DNA of 54,973 nucleotides from Leptolyngbyaceae cyanobacterium (GCA_036703985.1 DATNQN010000140.1:1-54973), one strand, 5' to 3'. Shown: positions 24,027 to 34,489, numbered from the stretch's first letter. Numbers and translations: made by a program. Notes: generated by a model from the sequence alone, not told the origin.

Positions 24027-25460
24027 TTACTCATCTGATTTTTGCTGTTGATACCGAGTTTTAAACTCCCTTTGTTGTTGATTGTGATCCACAATTGGCT
24101 GAGGATATCCCAATTGCGTCCGTTGCAAAGGAAGAATTTTTCCCATTACTAATGATGCTGTATCGACAGACCGCAATTCTGGTAACCATTTTCTAATATA
24201 TTCTGCTTTTGGGTCAAATTTTTGAGCTTGGGAAGCAGGATTAAAAATTCGTACTGGTTTCGGGTCCATTCCACTGGAAGCACTCCACTGCCAACCCCCA
24301 TTATTAGCAGAAAGATCCCAATCATATAACTTCTGCATGAAATATTTTTCTCCCATTCTGGGATCGATCAATAAATCTTTCGTAAGGAAACTAGCTACTA
24401 TCATTCGACAACGGTTGTGCATCCACCCAGTTTCATTTAACTGGCGCATGGCAGCATCGACAATCGGATAGCCAGTTCTCCCTTCGCACCAAGCTTGAAA
24501 ATGTTCTAAATTGTTGTCATAAGGGAAGCTTTTAAATACTTGTCGAAAAGCACCTTCTGCTAATGTGGGAAAATGATACATGGCGTGCTGATAAAATTCT
24601 CGCCATGCTAATTCTTGCTGCCACGTTCTCAAGCTTGCGCGTGCTTCTTCGGTGAGATTTTCTGCCATTAAATTGATAGTAGCAGCCCAAACTGTCCGAA
24701 TGCCAATTGCACCGAATTTGAGTGCTGCACTCAGCCTTGACGTGCCATCAACTGCCGGAAAGTTGCGCTGTTCTTGATATGTAAAAATGGCTGTTTCGCA
24801 AAACTCAGCCAGTCTTTCCGCTGCGGCTTTTTCTCCGGGTGCTAGCAGCAGTTGATTATCCCATTTAAATCCTAAGTTTTCGGCTGTTGGTAATTCAATT
24901 GTTCCCGCTTTTTGAGCAATTTCTCGTTCTGCTTCGGTTAAATTTATGCCATTTTGGAATGTTTTTACTGGGACAGATTTTTCTTTGCTAATCCACTTTT
25001 TCCAAAAGGGAGTGTAAACAGTATAAGGTTGATTATTGCCACTGCTGATTTCTTCAGGAGAATGTAATAACTGATCCCAACAGTTGTGAGTGGCAATTCC
25101 TAAGTTAGTCAGCGATTCCGCAACGGCTCGATCTCGCTCTTTGGCATAAGGTTCTACATCCCAATTCCATACAACAGCTTTTGCTTTGAGTGCTGCTGCT
25201 AATTTCGGTATGGCTTTTGTAGGTTCGTCGTTAAGTATCAATAATTGGCTATTTGCTTTAGCATAACTTTGCTGTAGTTCTTGCAAACAGCCAATCATGT
25301 AAACAACTCTGGCTGGTGCGACATCATCCGGTTTTAAAATGTTGGGGTCTAAGCAAAAAACGCCGATTACTTTTTGACTCAGTTTACTAGCTAAGTCTAG
25401 CCCTAAGTTATCGGAGATGCGTAAATCGCGGCGATGCCAGAAAATCACTAAATCAGACAT
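24027..25460 (-). CDS. phr: deoxyribodipyrimidine photolyase (class I CPD)
   Basis: Photolyase of 477 residues. The N-terminal antenna domain opens VIFWHRRDLRISDNLGL (residues about 5-21). The FAD domain has GTSRLSAALKFGAIG near 239, WQQELAWREFYQ near 283, the MHNRCRMIVASFLTKDLLID block near 351, and NNGGWQWSASSGMDPKP with RIFNPASQAQKFDP near 386-412. These match bacterial CPD photolyases that split cyclobutane dimers using light, probably with 8-HDF as antenna as in Synechococcus. A cryptochrome role cannot be excluded from sequence alone. No close operon partner. Confidence 0.93.
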   Translation of the reverse strand: MSDLVIFWHRRDLRISDNLGLDLASKLSQKVIGVFCLDPNILKPDDVAPARVVYMIGCLQELQQSYAKANSQLLILNDEPTKAIPKLAAALKAKAVVWNWDVEPYAKERDRAVAESLTNLGIATHNCWDQLLHSPEEISSGNNQPYTVYTPFWKKWISKEKSVPVKTFQNGINLTEAEREIAQKAGTIELPTAENLGFKWDNQLLLAPGEKAAAERLAEFCETAIFTYQEQRNFPAVDGTSRLSAALKFGAIGIRTVWAATINLMAENLTEEARASLRTWQQELAWREFYQHAMYHFPTLAEGAFRQVFKSFPYDNNLEHFQAWCEGRTGYPIVDAAMRQLNETGWMHNRCRMIVASFLTKDLLIDPRMGEKYFMQKLYDWDLSANNGGWQWSASSGMDPKPVRIFNPASQAQKFDPKAEYIRKWLPELRSVDTASLVMGKILPLQRTQLGYPQPIVDHNQQQREFKTRYQQQKSDE

Positions 25461-25470
25461 AATTTATTTG

Positions 25471-25582
25471 GTCATTGGTTATTGGTCATTGGTCATTAGC
25501 GAGTAGTTAACTTTACTAATAACCAAGATTTTTCAATTTATGGCAAGTAATAACTAATGACAAATGACTAATGACAGATGAC
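25471..25582. repeat. STRR-like heptamers, inverted pair
   Basis: TCATTGG/TTATTGG units at 25471-25500 are mirrored by AATGACAAATGACTAATGACAG at about 25556-25578. Same repeat family as at 15634-15780. It fills the gap between the photolyase and NUDIX genes. Confidence 0.7.
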
Positions 25583-25586
25583 AAGT

Positions 25587-26138
25587 TTATTTTAAATAAG
25601 GACGAGCTAAGAAAAAACTGGAAATTGATTTGGCGTCTACCGGTTCTCCTCTGAGAATGGCAGCTTCTAGTTCTTCGGGAGTCATTAAAATGGTTTCCAT
25701 ATCTTCATCTATGTCTTGTGCGGGACGAGTTTCTAATGGTTCTAAATCCCGAGCTAAAAAGGCATAGATAATTTCATCGGAGTAACCGGGACAAAGGAAA
25801 AATTCGCCTAATTTTTGCCATTTGCGGGCGCGATAACCGGTTTCTTCTTCGATTTCTCTCTCAATGGTTTGGGCGGGGTCTTCATGGGGTTCGACGGTAC
25901 CGGCAGGAAATTCTAATAGACGCCCTTTGGCTGCAAAGCGGTATTGCCGTAATAATACTAGTTTGCCTTCGGGGGTGACTGGTACGGCTAAAGCACCTCC
26001 TGGATGGCGGATGCACTCCCAGTCGCCTTCTGCTTGGTTGGGAAGGCGCAGGTGACTTACTTCAAAGTTAAATTTGCGTCCTTGATAAAAGAGGCGTTGT
26101 TTGAGGAGTTCTGGGGGTTCGTGACCTAAATTATTCAT
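25587..26138 (-). CDS. NUDIX hydrolase (ADP-ribose pyrophosphatase-like)
   Basis: NUDIX hydrolase of 183 residues. The complete Nudix box runs from AGTVEPHED through REIEEETGY at about residues 86-109, giving the G-x5-E-x7-RE-x2-EE pattern with its metal-binding glutamates. Sequence around it (LLRQYRFAAKGRLLEFPAG) resembles ADP-ribose pyrophosphatases, which hydrolyse ADP-ribose to AMP and ribose phosphate. Substrate is inferred. I chose the ATG at 26138: reading further upstream would run through the tRNA-Arg gene at 26222-26295, which cannot be coding. No clear ribosome-binding site is visible. Confidence 0.9.
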   Translation of the reverse strand: MNNLGHEPPELLKQRLFYQGRKFNFEVSHLRLPNQAEGDWECIRHPGGALAVPVTPEGKLVLLRQYRFAAKGRLLEFPAGTVEPHEDPAQTIEREIEEETGYRARKWQKLGEFFLCPGYSDEIIYAFLARDLEPLETRPAQDIDEDMETILMTPEELEAAILRGEPVDAKSISSFFLARPYLK

Positions 26139-26221
26139 ATATCGGAAGTGAGTAAGTGTAGGTGAAGCTAATTGTAGGTCTAGAACCTTTAAAGCTCGAT
26201 CTGGCAAGAGGATAAAAAGTA

Positions 26222-26295
26222 CGGGACTGATGGGATTTGAACCCATGACCTAGCGCTTAGGAGGCGCTCGCTCTATCCAGCTGAGCCACAGCCCC
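26222..26295 (-). tRNA. tRNA-Arg(CCU)
   Basis: A complete cloverleaf reads on the reverse strand: acceptor arm GGGGCTG pairs with CAGTCCC (one G-U), D-arm GCTC/GAGC, anticodon arm AGCGC/GCGCT around loop CTCCTAA with anticodon CCT (arginine AGG codons), T-arm ATGGG/CCCAT around TTCAAAT, discriminator G. CCA is not encoded. Length is 74 nt. Confidence 0.95.
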
Positions 26296-26324
26296 TCGTA
26301 CAAAGCCATGATAGCAGAAGAAAT

Positions 26325-27530
<1,206 letters not shown>

Positions 27531-27612
27531 TTAAGGAATATTAGCTTTTTTGTTGTCTTAATTAATATAGCAGATAGCAGAAAACAAGCCAATCAAATCA
27601 ACGGTATCGATC

Positions 27613-27996
27613 ATGCTTAAATTAAACAAAATATGGACATTAGCTAGTCGGTCAATTCTCTTCGTACTGCTAATAACTAACCTTTGGATATTCAGCTTAA
27701 CCACTCCTTCAGCTTCCGCAAACTTAGCGGATAATACTCACGTACCTACCGCCTTAACTGAAGAAAATTCGGATATAGCTAAAAATCGAAAGGCGCGAAT
27801 TGACATTATCGGAGATTGTCGAAAATATTTAAATAACGATACCAAAGATATTGCCAATTTAGATAAACCCTTGGATCGGATGGGAAACAAAAATTTAGCC
27901 GATACTTTGAAAGTAACGGATAAAGCAGCACCTACTGAAGGGGAAGTTCAGTTTAAGCGTTGCCTTGAAGAAAAGGGAATTGCTCCCAAAGTTTAG
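27613..27996 (+). CDS. small secreted protein, unknown function
   Basis: A 127-residue protein with a clear signal peptide: hydrophobic core ILFVLLITNLWIFSL at about residues 15-29, then a cleavage-like ASA-N region near 36. The mature part is acidic and basic mixed, with a DCRKYL-like cysteine and one later cysteine (RCLEEKG), possibly forming a disulfide. I recognise no family; it looks like a conserved cyanobacterial secreted protein. It stands alone before a repeat hairpin and the Ser/Thr kinase gene. No ribosome-binding site is visible. Confidence 0.6.
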   Translation: MLKLNKIWTLASRSILFVLLITNLWIFSLTTPSASANLADNTHVPTALTEENSDIAKNRKARIDIIGDCRKYLNNDTKDIANLDKPLDRMGNKNLADTLKVTDKAAPTEGEVQFKRCLEEKGIAPKV

Positions 27997-28103
27997 AACT
28001 ATTTTGTTGAAATTAACTATAGCTTACTTAACTTGCTATAGAAAATCTCTTAAAAGTGAAGGCATTATACCCTCCTAATAGATGGGGTTGCAATTACTTT
28101 CAT

Positions 28104-28131
28104 CGGTGCGTTACGCTGTGTTAACGCACCG
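28104..28131. repeat. CGGTGCGTTA hairpin, copy B
   Basis: CGGTGCGTTA at 28104-28113 and TAACGCACCG at 28122-28131 form a perfect hairpin with an eight-base loop. Related to the hairpin at 23830-23856. Confidence 0.7.
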
Positions 28132-28235
28132 TAACTTTTCTAAAAGCTTTTATTTGCACCTATTTAAGGTTATAGATATTTTATTGCCATAAAAATGATA
28201 TTAATATAGACTCATCAGGTAAAGCCTTACCGAAT

Positions 28236-30134
28236 ATGAGCTATTGTCTGAATCCGGACTGTCAAAAGCGTCAAAATCCAGATGGAGCAAAATTTTGTCT
28301 TGATTGCGGGTCAAAATTACTGCTGAAAGAACGTTACCGTACCATCAGGCAAATCGGACAAGGTGGCTTTGGTAGAACGTTCTTAGCAATTGATGAAGAC
28401 AAGCCATCAAAACCTTGTTGCGTCATCAAACAATTTTTTCCGAAAGCGCAAGGTACTAATAGCGTATCGAAAGCCGCTAAACTATTTGAGCAAGAAGCAG
28501 TACGGCTGGATGAATTGGGAAAACATCCGCAAATTCCCGACCTACTTGCCCATTTTACCCAAGATAAGCGGCAATATTTGGTGCAAGAGTTTATTGATGG
28601 GGAAAACTTAGCCCAAATACTGAAGAGAGAAGGGTCATTTCGAGAACACCAAATTTGGCAATTACTTAATAGCCTGTTACCTGTATTGGACTTTATCCAT
28701 TCCCATAATGTTATTCATCGAGATATCAAACCTGCCAATATCATACGCGCAATTAACGGTCAATTAGTGTTAGTGGATTTTGGCGCAGCTAAATATGTAA
28801 CGGGGAGTGCTTTGCTGAAAACAGGAACTACTATTGGTACTCCTGAATATATCGCACCGGAACAAGCTAAAGGCAGAGGAGTTTTCGCTAGCGATTTATA
28901 TAGTTTGGGGGTTACTTGTATTCATTTACTAACTCAAGTTTCTCCGTTTGATTTATTCGATACTTCGGAAGATAGATGGGTGTGGCGACAATGCTTAGTT
29001 GATAATCCAGTAAGCGATGAACTAGCTTGTATTATAGATAAATTGATTATTGGTGCTACTAAAAAACGATATCAATCTGCTTTAGAAGTTCTTAAAGAGT
29101 GCAATCCTAACTATGCGCCACTGCCTATTGTACCAGTTTCAAAAATATCAAATACAAATCAAAGTTTAACTAACGTAAATTCATCTCAATCTATCATAAC
29201 TTCTACAACTGTTACTATATCAGCTACATCAGATACCCTGATTTATACCTGGAAAGATGTATATAGTTTAACGGGTCATTTAAGTTCCGTTTCAACAGTA
29301 GCTATTAGTCCAAATGGAAAAATTATTGCTAGCGGTGGTTTCGACAATACGATCAAGTTGTGGAATTTACAGACTGGTGAATTAATTTGCTCTATAATGA
29401 GTCATTCAAAACCAGTTTTAGCAGTTGCGTTTAATCCAGATGGTAAGCTTTTGGTTAGTGGAAGTGTTGCTAATTCTATCAAGCTTTGGGATTTGTCAAC
29501 CCAATCCCTGATTCGCGCTTTTACCGGACATTCAGAATCGGTTGTATCATTATCTGTGGATATTAGTCCGGATGGACAAATGATTGCGAGCGGTAGTGAT
29601 GACCAAAAAGTCAAAATTTGGCAGTTAAGTGATGGGAAGTTGTTGCATACTTTTAAAGATTCGCGGGGATTTAACGCAGTTACGTTTAGTCCTGATGGCA
29701 AAATGATTGCTGTGGGTAGTAGCGATAATTCCGTGAAATTATGGAATTTAGTTAGTGGAGAATTAGTCAATAATTTTACCGGGCATACTAGGGATGTAAA
29801 TGCGATCGCATTCAGTCCAAATGGTAAAATATTAGCTAGCGGCAGTAGCGATCATACGATTAAAATATGGCATTTAAGTAGTGGGAAATTAATTCGTACT
29901 ATTTACGGTCATTCCGATTGGGTAAGGACAGTTGCTTTCAATCCCTGCGAACCTATACTGATTAGTGGTAGTGAAGATAAAACCATCAAATTATGGCAAG
30001 TAAATACAGGAGAACTTTTACATACTTTGCAAGGACATTCAAAAGATGTAAATGCAGTTGATATTAGTAAAGATGGCAAAACAATCGTCAGCGGTAGTAG
30101 TGATAAAACAATCAAAATTTGGCGATTTGCTTAA
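28236..30134 (+). CDS. Ser/Thr protein kinase with WD40 repeats (catalytically intact)
   Basis: A 632-residue protein. Residues 1-27 form a zinc ribbon (CLNPDCQ, CLDCG). The kinase domain spans about residues 34-290, with glycine loop GQGGFGRT at 41-48, catalytic lysine Lys65 in VIKQ, catalytic loop HRDIKPAN at 161-168 and DFG at 181-183, then APE-like APEQ. Seven WD40 repeats fill about residues 340-632 as a propeller, with GHT/GHS...V..VAFSPDGK...ASGS.D.TIKLW units. All kinase residues needed for activity are present. Target is unknown. A degenerate paralogue lies at 40359-42287. Confidence 0.92.
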   Translation: MSYCLNPDCQKRQNPDGAKFCLDCGSKLLLKERYRTIRQIGQGGFGRTFLAIDEDKPSKPCCVIKQFFPKAQGTNSVSKAAKLFEQEAVRLDELGKHPQIPDLLAHFTQDKRQYLVQEFIDGENLAQILKREGSFREHQIWQLLNSLLPVLDFIHSHNVIHRDIKPANIIRAINGQLVLVDFGAAKYVTGSALLKTGTTIGTPEYIAPEQAKGRGVFASDLYSLGVTCIHLLTQVSPFDLFDTSEDRWVWRQCLVDNPVSDELACIIDKLIIGATKKRYQSALEVLKECNPNYAPLPIVPVSKISNTNQSLTNVNSSQSIITSTTVTISATSDTLIYTWKDVYSLTGHLSSVSTVAISPNGKIIASGGFDNTIKLWNLQTGELICSIMSHSKPVLAVAFNPDGKLLVSGSVANSIKLWDLSTQSLIRAFTGHSESVVSLSVDISPDGQMIASGSDDQKVKIWQLSDGKLLHTFKDSRGFNAVTFSPDGKMIAVGSSDNSVKLWNLVSGELVNNFTGHTRDVNAIAFSPNGKILASGSSDHTIKIWHLSSGKLIRTIYGHSDWVRTVAFNPCEPILISGSEDKTIKLWQVNTGELLHTLQGHSKDVNAVDISKDGKTIVSGSSDKTIKIWRFA

Positions 30135-30160
30135 GTTATTGTAGGGCGATTTTAGTAAAT

Positions 30161-30238
30161 TGTAGGTTGGATTAAGCGATCGCGAAACCCAACATCTACT
30201 GATTTAATGTTGGGTTTCTTTCCTCAATCCAACCTACA
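30161..30238. repeat. nested palindrome, possible terminator
   Basis: Outer arms TGTAGGTTGGATT (30161-30173) and AATCCAACCTACA (30226-30238) enclose inner arms GAAACCCAACAT (30184-30195) and ATGTTGGGTTTC (30207-30218). The gap lies between convergent genes, so it may stop transcription from both sides. It also looks like a mobile hairpin repeat. Confidence 0.75.
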
Positions 30239-31201
30239 TTATAAATTATTACGATTATGAGGGGACTCTAAATCGAAGATCGGGCCTTTAGGAACTACGC
30301 GAGTGGGGTTAATTTTGTTATGACTTACATAGTAATGTCGTTTGATGTGATCTAAATTGCAAGTGTCTTTTACCCCTGGAATTTGATATAGTTCCTTCAG
30401 GTAATTCCAAAGATTAGGATAATCCCAAATATGGCGTAAATTGCATTTGAAGTGACCGTAATAAACTGGATCGAAACGCAATAGCGTTGTGAACATACAC
30501 CAATCCGCTTCGGTTATCCTATCTCCACACAAATATCGCTGTTTACCTAATACTTCGTCCCAAAGGTCTAAAGCATGGAATAAATCCGTTACTCCTTCCT
30601 CATAAGCGCTTTGACTGCCAGCAAATCCCGCCCGATAAACACCATTATTAATTGGTTGATAAATCTCATCCATTGTTTGCTCAATTTTTGCTTGCAAATC
30701 ATCTGGATAAAAGTGCCAATCTGATTTAGCAAAATCGCCAAATTGAGTATCGAAAATCTTAATAATTTCGCGAGACTCATTATTGACAATTGTCTCGGTT
30801 TGTTTATCCCAAAGTACGGGAACAGTTACCCGTCCTTCATATTTTGAATCTGCTTTCAGATAGGTTTCCCAAAGATAATTTAAACCATTTACTGTATCGA
30901 GAATACAACCTGGTTCTTCTGAGAATTCCCAACCATTTTGATCGATTACCGGATGCACAACTGAAAGTCCGATAATATCCTCTAATCCTTTCAACTTCCG
31001 CATAATGGCGGTACGGTGTGCCCAAGGACAAGCCCAAGAGATATAAAGATGGTAGCGCCCTGGTTCTGCTTTAAAACCGCTAGAACCATCAGCCGTAATT
31101 TTGTTGCGAAAACTAGTTGCTGGACGGATAAACCTGCCTTGGGAGTCTTCTTGTTCCCGTTCTGATACCCATCTGCCGTCAGCGAGAAGACCTAAACCCA
31201 T
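30239..31201 (-). CDS. glutathionyl-hydroquinone reductase (Xi-class GST)
   Basis: ECM4/YqjG-type Xi-class glutathione transferase of 320 residues. The defining catalytic motif WACPWAHRT contains Cys58. LSVVHPVIDQNGWEF and NNESREIIKIFD near 142 (glutathione binding) also fit the family. These enzymes reduce glutathionylated hydroquinones with glutathione. The ATG has a strong AAAGGAG site eight bases upstream. It is divergent from hcp across a 375-bp AT-rich gap, a neighbourhood that would fit redox or nitrosative stress, though co-regulation is only suggested. Confidence 0.9.
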   Translation of the reverse strand: MGLGLLADGRWVSEREQEDSQGRFIRPATSFRNKITADGSSGFKAEPGRYHLYISWACPWAHRTAIMRKLKGLEDIIGLSVVHPVIDQNGWEFSEEPGCILDTVNGLNYLWETYLKADSKYEGRVTVPVLWDKQTETIVNNESREIIKIFDTQFGDFAKSDWHFYPDDLQAKIEQTMDEIYQPINNGVYRAGFAGSQSAYEEGVTDLFHALDLWDEVLGKQRYLCGDRITEADWCMFTTLLRFDPVYYGHFKCNLRHIWDYPNLWNYLKELYQIPGVKDTCNLDHIKRHYYVSHNKINPTRVVPKGPIFDLESPHNRNNL

Positions 31202-31576
31202 AATTTAACTCCTTTGAGTTGCTATGGATGATTATACATACACAAGGGTAATATTTTATTTATATAACTATGAACAATTAAAAATTAGCACATAAAGTCG
31301 GTTGAATAAATTATAACTAAATTATTTCAAAATTTAAAATAAATTAACATAATAACCATTTCAATGCTAGTCATCACTGGTTTAGTATAAAAATAATAAT
31401 AAAATTAACAACAAAATCAAAAGAAAAAAAACGCTCCTGAATCCAGAATTAGCAAAGCGATCGCATCAATTCAGCCCCAACGAACAAAATATTAAATTTA
31501 ACTTAAGTCCGGATATTTTTTCAGAATTTTTGTTACAAATTAGACATATATAGAACCTCATTGGGAAAGATAATAA
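31202..31576. other. 375-bp AT-rich gap between divergent gst and hcp
   Basis: Extremely AT-rich with poly-A tracts (for example around 31390-31430). It carries both promoters. I looked for palindromic FNR-, NtcA- or Fur-like sites and found none convincing. No reading frame or RNA gene is visible. Confidence 0.5.
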
Positions 31577-33226
31577 ATGTTTTGCGAACAATGCGAACAA
31601 ACTGCTAGCGGACAAGGATGCCATCAGTGGGGCGCTTGTGGTAAAAGTCCCCAAGTAAATGCAATTCACGATTTACTTGTTTACTGTTTGCGGGGACTCT
31701 CTCCGATCGCTTTAAAAGCTAAAGAACAGGGTATTAATACTCATGCAGTTGATGTTTTTACCTGCGAATCGCTATTTGCAACGATGACGAATGTCAACTT
31801 TTATGAAAAGCGTTTAGTAGAGTATGTTCGGCAAGCACTTGTATATCGGGAAGAACTCAAAACCCAGATTCAGCAAATAACTAATCTTCCGTCTGCTTGG
31901 GCAGAAATTTCTAATTTTCAACCTGATTTTGATGGTAGTTTAGTTGAGCAAGGTGAGCAATTATCGCTCAAATTTATCACTCAATCCGGTGGCAATGTTG
32001 ATATTTTCTCCCTCAAACTAACCACAATCTATGGTTTGAAGGGGTTAGCGTCCTACGCTTTTCACGCGCAGGAATTGGGAGAAGAAGATGAGAAAGTTTA
32101 TCGATTTGTTCACGAAGCGTTAGTTGCAATTGATAATCCTAATCTCACCTTAGAAGACTGGGTAAATCTTGCCCTGAAAGTGGGAGAAGTCAACTACCGA
32201 GTGATGGAATTATTGGATGCTGGACATACTAATACTTACGGTCATCCAGTTCCAACTACTGTTCCCCTTAATCATAGAAAAGGGAAAGCAATTTTAGTAT
32301 CAGGACATGATATTAAACAATTAGCAGCGATACTCAAGCAAACAGCAAATACTGGCATTACTGTTTATACTCATGGGGAATTATTGCCAGCACATGGGTA
32401 TCCACGCCTGAAAGAAAATTACCCCCATTTCTACGGTCATTACGGTACAGCATGGCAAAATCAAACTAAGGATTTTCCGAGATTTCCTGGTGCAATTGTG
32501 ATTACAACTAACTGTTTGATGCCTACCCATGAAAATTATGAAGATAAACTGTTTAGTGTTGGGCCTGTTGCCTATCCAGGTTTAAAATATCTTCCTAATG
32601 TGGATGAGGGTGTGGCTGATTATACACCAGTAATTGAAAAGGCTTTGTCATTACCTGGTTTTCTGGAAGATGAAGCGCCAAGGGAAGTAAAAGTTGGGTT
32701 TGCGCGGAATACTGTATTAGGTGTCGCGGATCAAGTTTTGGATGCTGTTAAACAGGGGCAAATTCGCCATTTATTCTTAGTAGGTGGTTGCGATGGTGCA
32801 AAACCCGATCGCAATTACTATACTGAGTTAGTGGAGAAGGTTCCTAGTGATTGTGTTGTGCTGACTCTCGCCTGTGGTAAATTCCGCTTTTTCGATAAAC
32901 AATTAGGTGACATTGGCGGACTTCCGCGCTTGATGGATGTGGGACAATGCAATGATGCTTATTCAGCAATTCAGATTGCTTTGGGATTAGCAAATGCGCT
33001 GAATATGAGTGTGAATGAGTTGCCGTTATCTATGATTTTGTCTTGGTACGAACAGAAAGCAGTGGCAGTTTTGTTAACTCTGTTGTATCTGGGAATTAAA
33101 GATATTCGACTCGGCCCAACTTTGCCTGCATTTATTTCTCCGAATGTGTTCAATTTGCTGTCTGAAAAATACAATTTGAAGGCAATTACAACACCGGATG
33201 AAGATTTAGCTGCTTGTTTAGGGTAA
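31577..33226 (+). CDS. hcp: hydroxylamine reductase (hybrid-cluster protein)
   Basis: Hybrid-cluster protein of 549 residues. The N-terminal cluster cysteines are at Cys3, Cys6, Cys15 and Cys21 (FCEQCEQTASGQGCHQWGAC). Further ligand regions occur at GHDIKQL, THGELLPAHGYPR, TTNCLMP, LVGGCDGAKPDRNYY and TLACGKFRF. Hcp reduces hydroxylamine and nitric oxide and is induced by nitrosative stress or anoxia. No reductase partner Hcr is adjacent. The start lies after a weak GGGAAAG site. Downstream is a group of three hairpin repeats. Confidence 0.96.
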   Translation: MFCEQCEQTASGQGCHQWGACGKSPQVNAIHDLLVYCLRGLSPIALKAKEQGINTHAVDVFTCESLFATMTNVNFYEKRLVEYVRQALVYREELKTQIQQITNLPSAWAEISNFQPDFDGSLVEQGEQLSLKFITQSGGNVDIFSLKLTTIYGLKGLASYAFHAQELGEEDEKVYRFVHEALVAIDNPNLTLEDWVNLALKVGEVNYRVMELLDAGHTNTYGHPVPTTVPLNHRKGKAILVSGHDIKQLAAILKQTANTGITVYTHGELLPAHGYPRLKENYPHFYGHYGTAWQNQTKDFPRFPGAIVITTNCLMPTHENYEDKLFSVGPVAYPGLKYLPNVDEGVADYTPVIEKALSLPGFLEDEAPREVKVGFARNTVLGVADQVLDAVKQGQIRHLFLVGGCDGAKPDRNYYTELVEKVPSDCVVLTLACGKFRFFDKQLGDIGGLPRLMDVGQCNDAYSAIQIALGLANALNMSVNELPLSMILSWYEQKAVAVLLTLLYLGIKDIRLGPTLPAFISPNVFNLLSEKYNLKAITTPDEDLAACLG

Positions 33227-33245
33227 AGTCGCTGCTATTATAACC

Positions 33246-33353
33246 GCCTGGGGTTCAAACCCCAGGCTAATAGCGAAAGTCCGTTAAAACGGACTGAAAT
33301 ATTACAGTGAAGTACAGGATAGAAACCCGGTTTCTTTAAGAAACCGGGTTTCT
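33246..33353. repeat. three consecutive hairpin repeats behind hcp
   Basis: Hairpin 1: GCCTGGGGT / ACCCCAGGC at 33246-33267. Hairpin 2: AGTCCGTT-AA-AACGGACT at 33278-33295. Hairpin 3: arms of 16 bases around one T at 33321-33353, copy 2 of the palindrome also seen at 2135 and 50910. They lie 20-127 bp after the hcp stop. Confidence 0.85.
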
Positions 33354-33442
33354 GTTTACCATGTTAATCTGTAAGAAGATTATTAATAGATGGGGTATTA
33401 CACTTCCCTGGGGAAAGAACAAATCATTGATGGGGTAAAAAT

Positions 33443-33862
33443 ATGATGGAAATAAAAGTAAAAAGTCAAGGTATTTGGGATGAAATATCTAAAATAATAG
33501 CGGATATAAACGTAAACAATCTAGTTACCCAACATTTAGAAGCTTGTCAATTTAAACTACGTGGTTACTGGGATAAAAAAGATAAATTCTATGAAGAAAT
33601 TACTTTTACTAAACCAATAACTGCTAATTTATCAAGTAGTTCTTTCGGCACTAATTTTACTGAAAATGGCAGTTCTAACTGGGTCAAACTTAGATTTTTA
33701 CTAAAAGCTGACAAATCCGCTTTCCAAGACAATGGAATTAGCGATGATGAAGATGATGAAATAGGAGATTTAACTTTGATTTTGGACGAAAATTTGCAGA
33801 TAGTGGACGAAAATTGGATTATCGATGTCGAATCACCCTTCGTTGTCACCAAAAATACTTAA
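33443..33862 (+). CDS. hypothetical protein, unknown function
   Basis: A 139-residue acidic protein with no recognisable domain. It contains several short beta-strand-like segments (FKLRGYW, WVKLRFLL, LTLILDE) and an acidic loop ISDDEDDEIGD, so a small beta-rich fold is plausible. No membrane segment or signal peptide. The start is ATG-ATG at 33443, with a GGGG about ten bases before. It is between the hairpin cluster and a reverse-strand Uma2 gene. It may be a lineage-specific protein. Confidence 0.5.
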   Translation: MMEIKVKSQGIWDEISKIIADINVNNLVTQHLEACQFKLRGYWDKKDKFYEEITFTKPITANLSSSSFGTNFTENGSSNWVKLRFLLKADKSAFQDNGISDDEDDEIGDLTLILDENLQIVDENWIIDVESPFVVTKNT

Positions 33863-33886
33863 ATCAGTTAGCGGTAATTCTAGTTT

Positions 33887-34489
33887 TCACCAAATACTCG
33901 CTAAATCCAAAACTAAACCAGGTAAAACGGGCTCGCAACTAACAGTATCAGGATTATCTAAACATTCAACTTCCGAATTAGGACGATAAATATAAACTTT
34001 CCGATTTTTGCGATCGATCAACAAACCCAAAGATGTACCATTGTCAATATATTCTTGCAACTTATCCTTCAAAGGTTGCAAATTATCACTAGGCGAACGT
34101 AACTCTACCACAAAATCGGGACAGATGGGTGCAAATTTCTGCTGCTGTTCTGGGGTGAGAGAATTCCATCTTGATAATTTGACCCAAGCAGCATCAGAAG
34201 ACTTAATCGCGCCATTAGGAAGCGTAAAACCTGCCGAAGAATCAAAACCTATCCCCGTACCATTTTGTCTTGTCCACATTCCTAATTGAACAATTAAATC
34301 AAAATTACGATTTCCCGTTTCCGAACCTGTCGGTGGCATAATAATAATTTCCCCAGAAGCGCTACGTTCGATGCGATAATCCCGATTTTGTTGGCAGAAG
34401 GCAAAAAATTGCTCATCTGTAATATCGATCGCAGGAGACATTTGCAAGGTTAGATGAGTATTTTGTAGTAATGAAATATTTTCATTCAT
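33887..34489 (-). CDS. Uma2 family endonuclease-like protein
   Basis: A 200-residue protein of the cyanobacteria-rich Uma2 (DUF820) family, predicted to have a PD-(D/E)xK nuclease fold. Motifs: an N-terminal YRIERSASGEIIIMPPTG, SSDAAWVKLSRW (acidic position), CPDFVVELRSPSDNLQPL and a lysine in LKDKLQEYI. These families are abundant in cyanobacteria and have unknown targets; some occur near transposons. Activity is not proven. It stands alone on the reverse strand, convergent with the preceding gene. Confidence 0.85.
   Translation of the reverse strand: MNENISLLQNTHLTLQMSPAIDITDEQFFAFCQQNRDYRIERSASGEIIIMPPTGSETGNRNFDLIVQLGMWTRQNGTGIGFDSSAGFTLPNGAIKSSDAAWVKLSRWNSLTPEQQQKFAPICPDFVVELRSPSDNLQPLKDKLQEYIDNGTSLGLLIDRKNRKVYIYRPNSEVECLDNPDTVSCEPVLPGLVLDLASIW

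Noticed and set aside
26139-26246. N-terminal extension of the NUDIX protein
   Set aside because: It would run into the tRNA-Arg gene.
31202-31576. FNR, NtcA or Fur operator ahead of hcp
   Set aside because: No match good enough to separate from chance in such AT-rich DNA.
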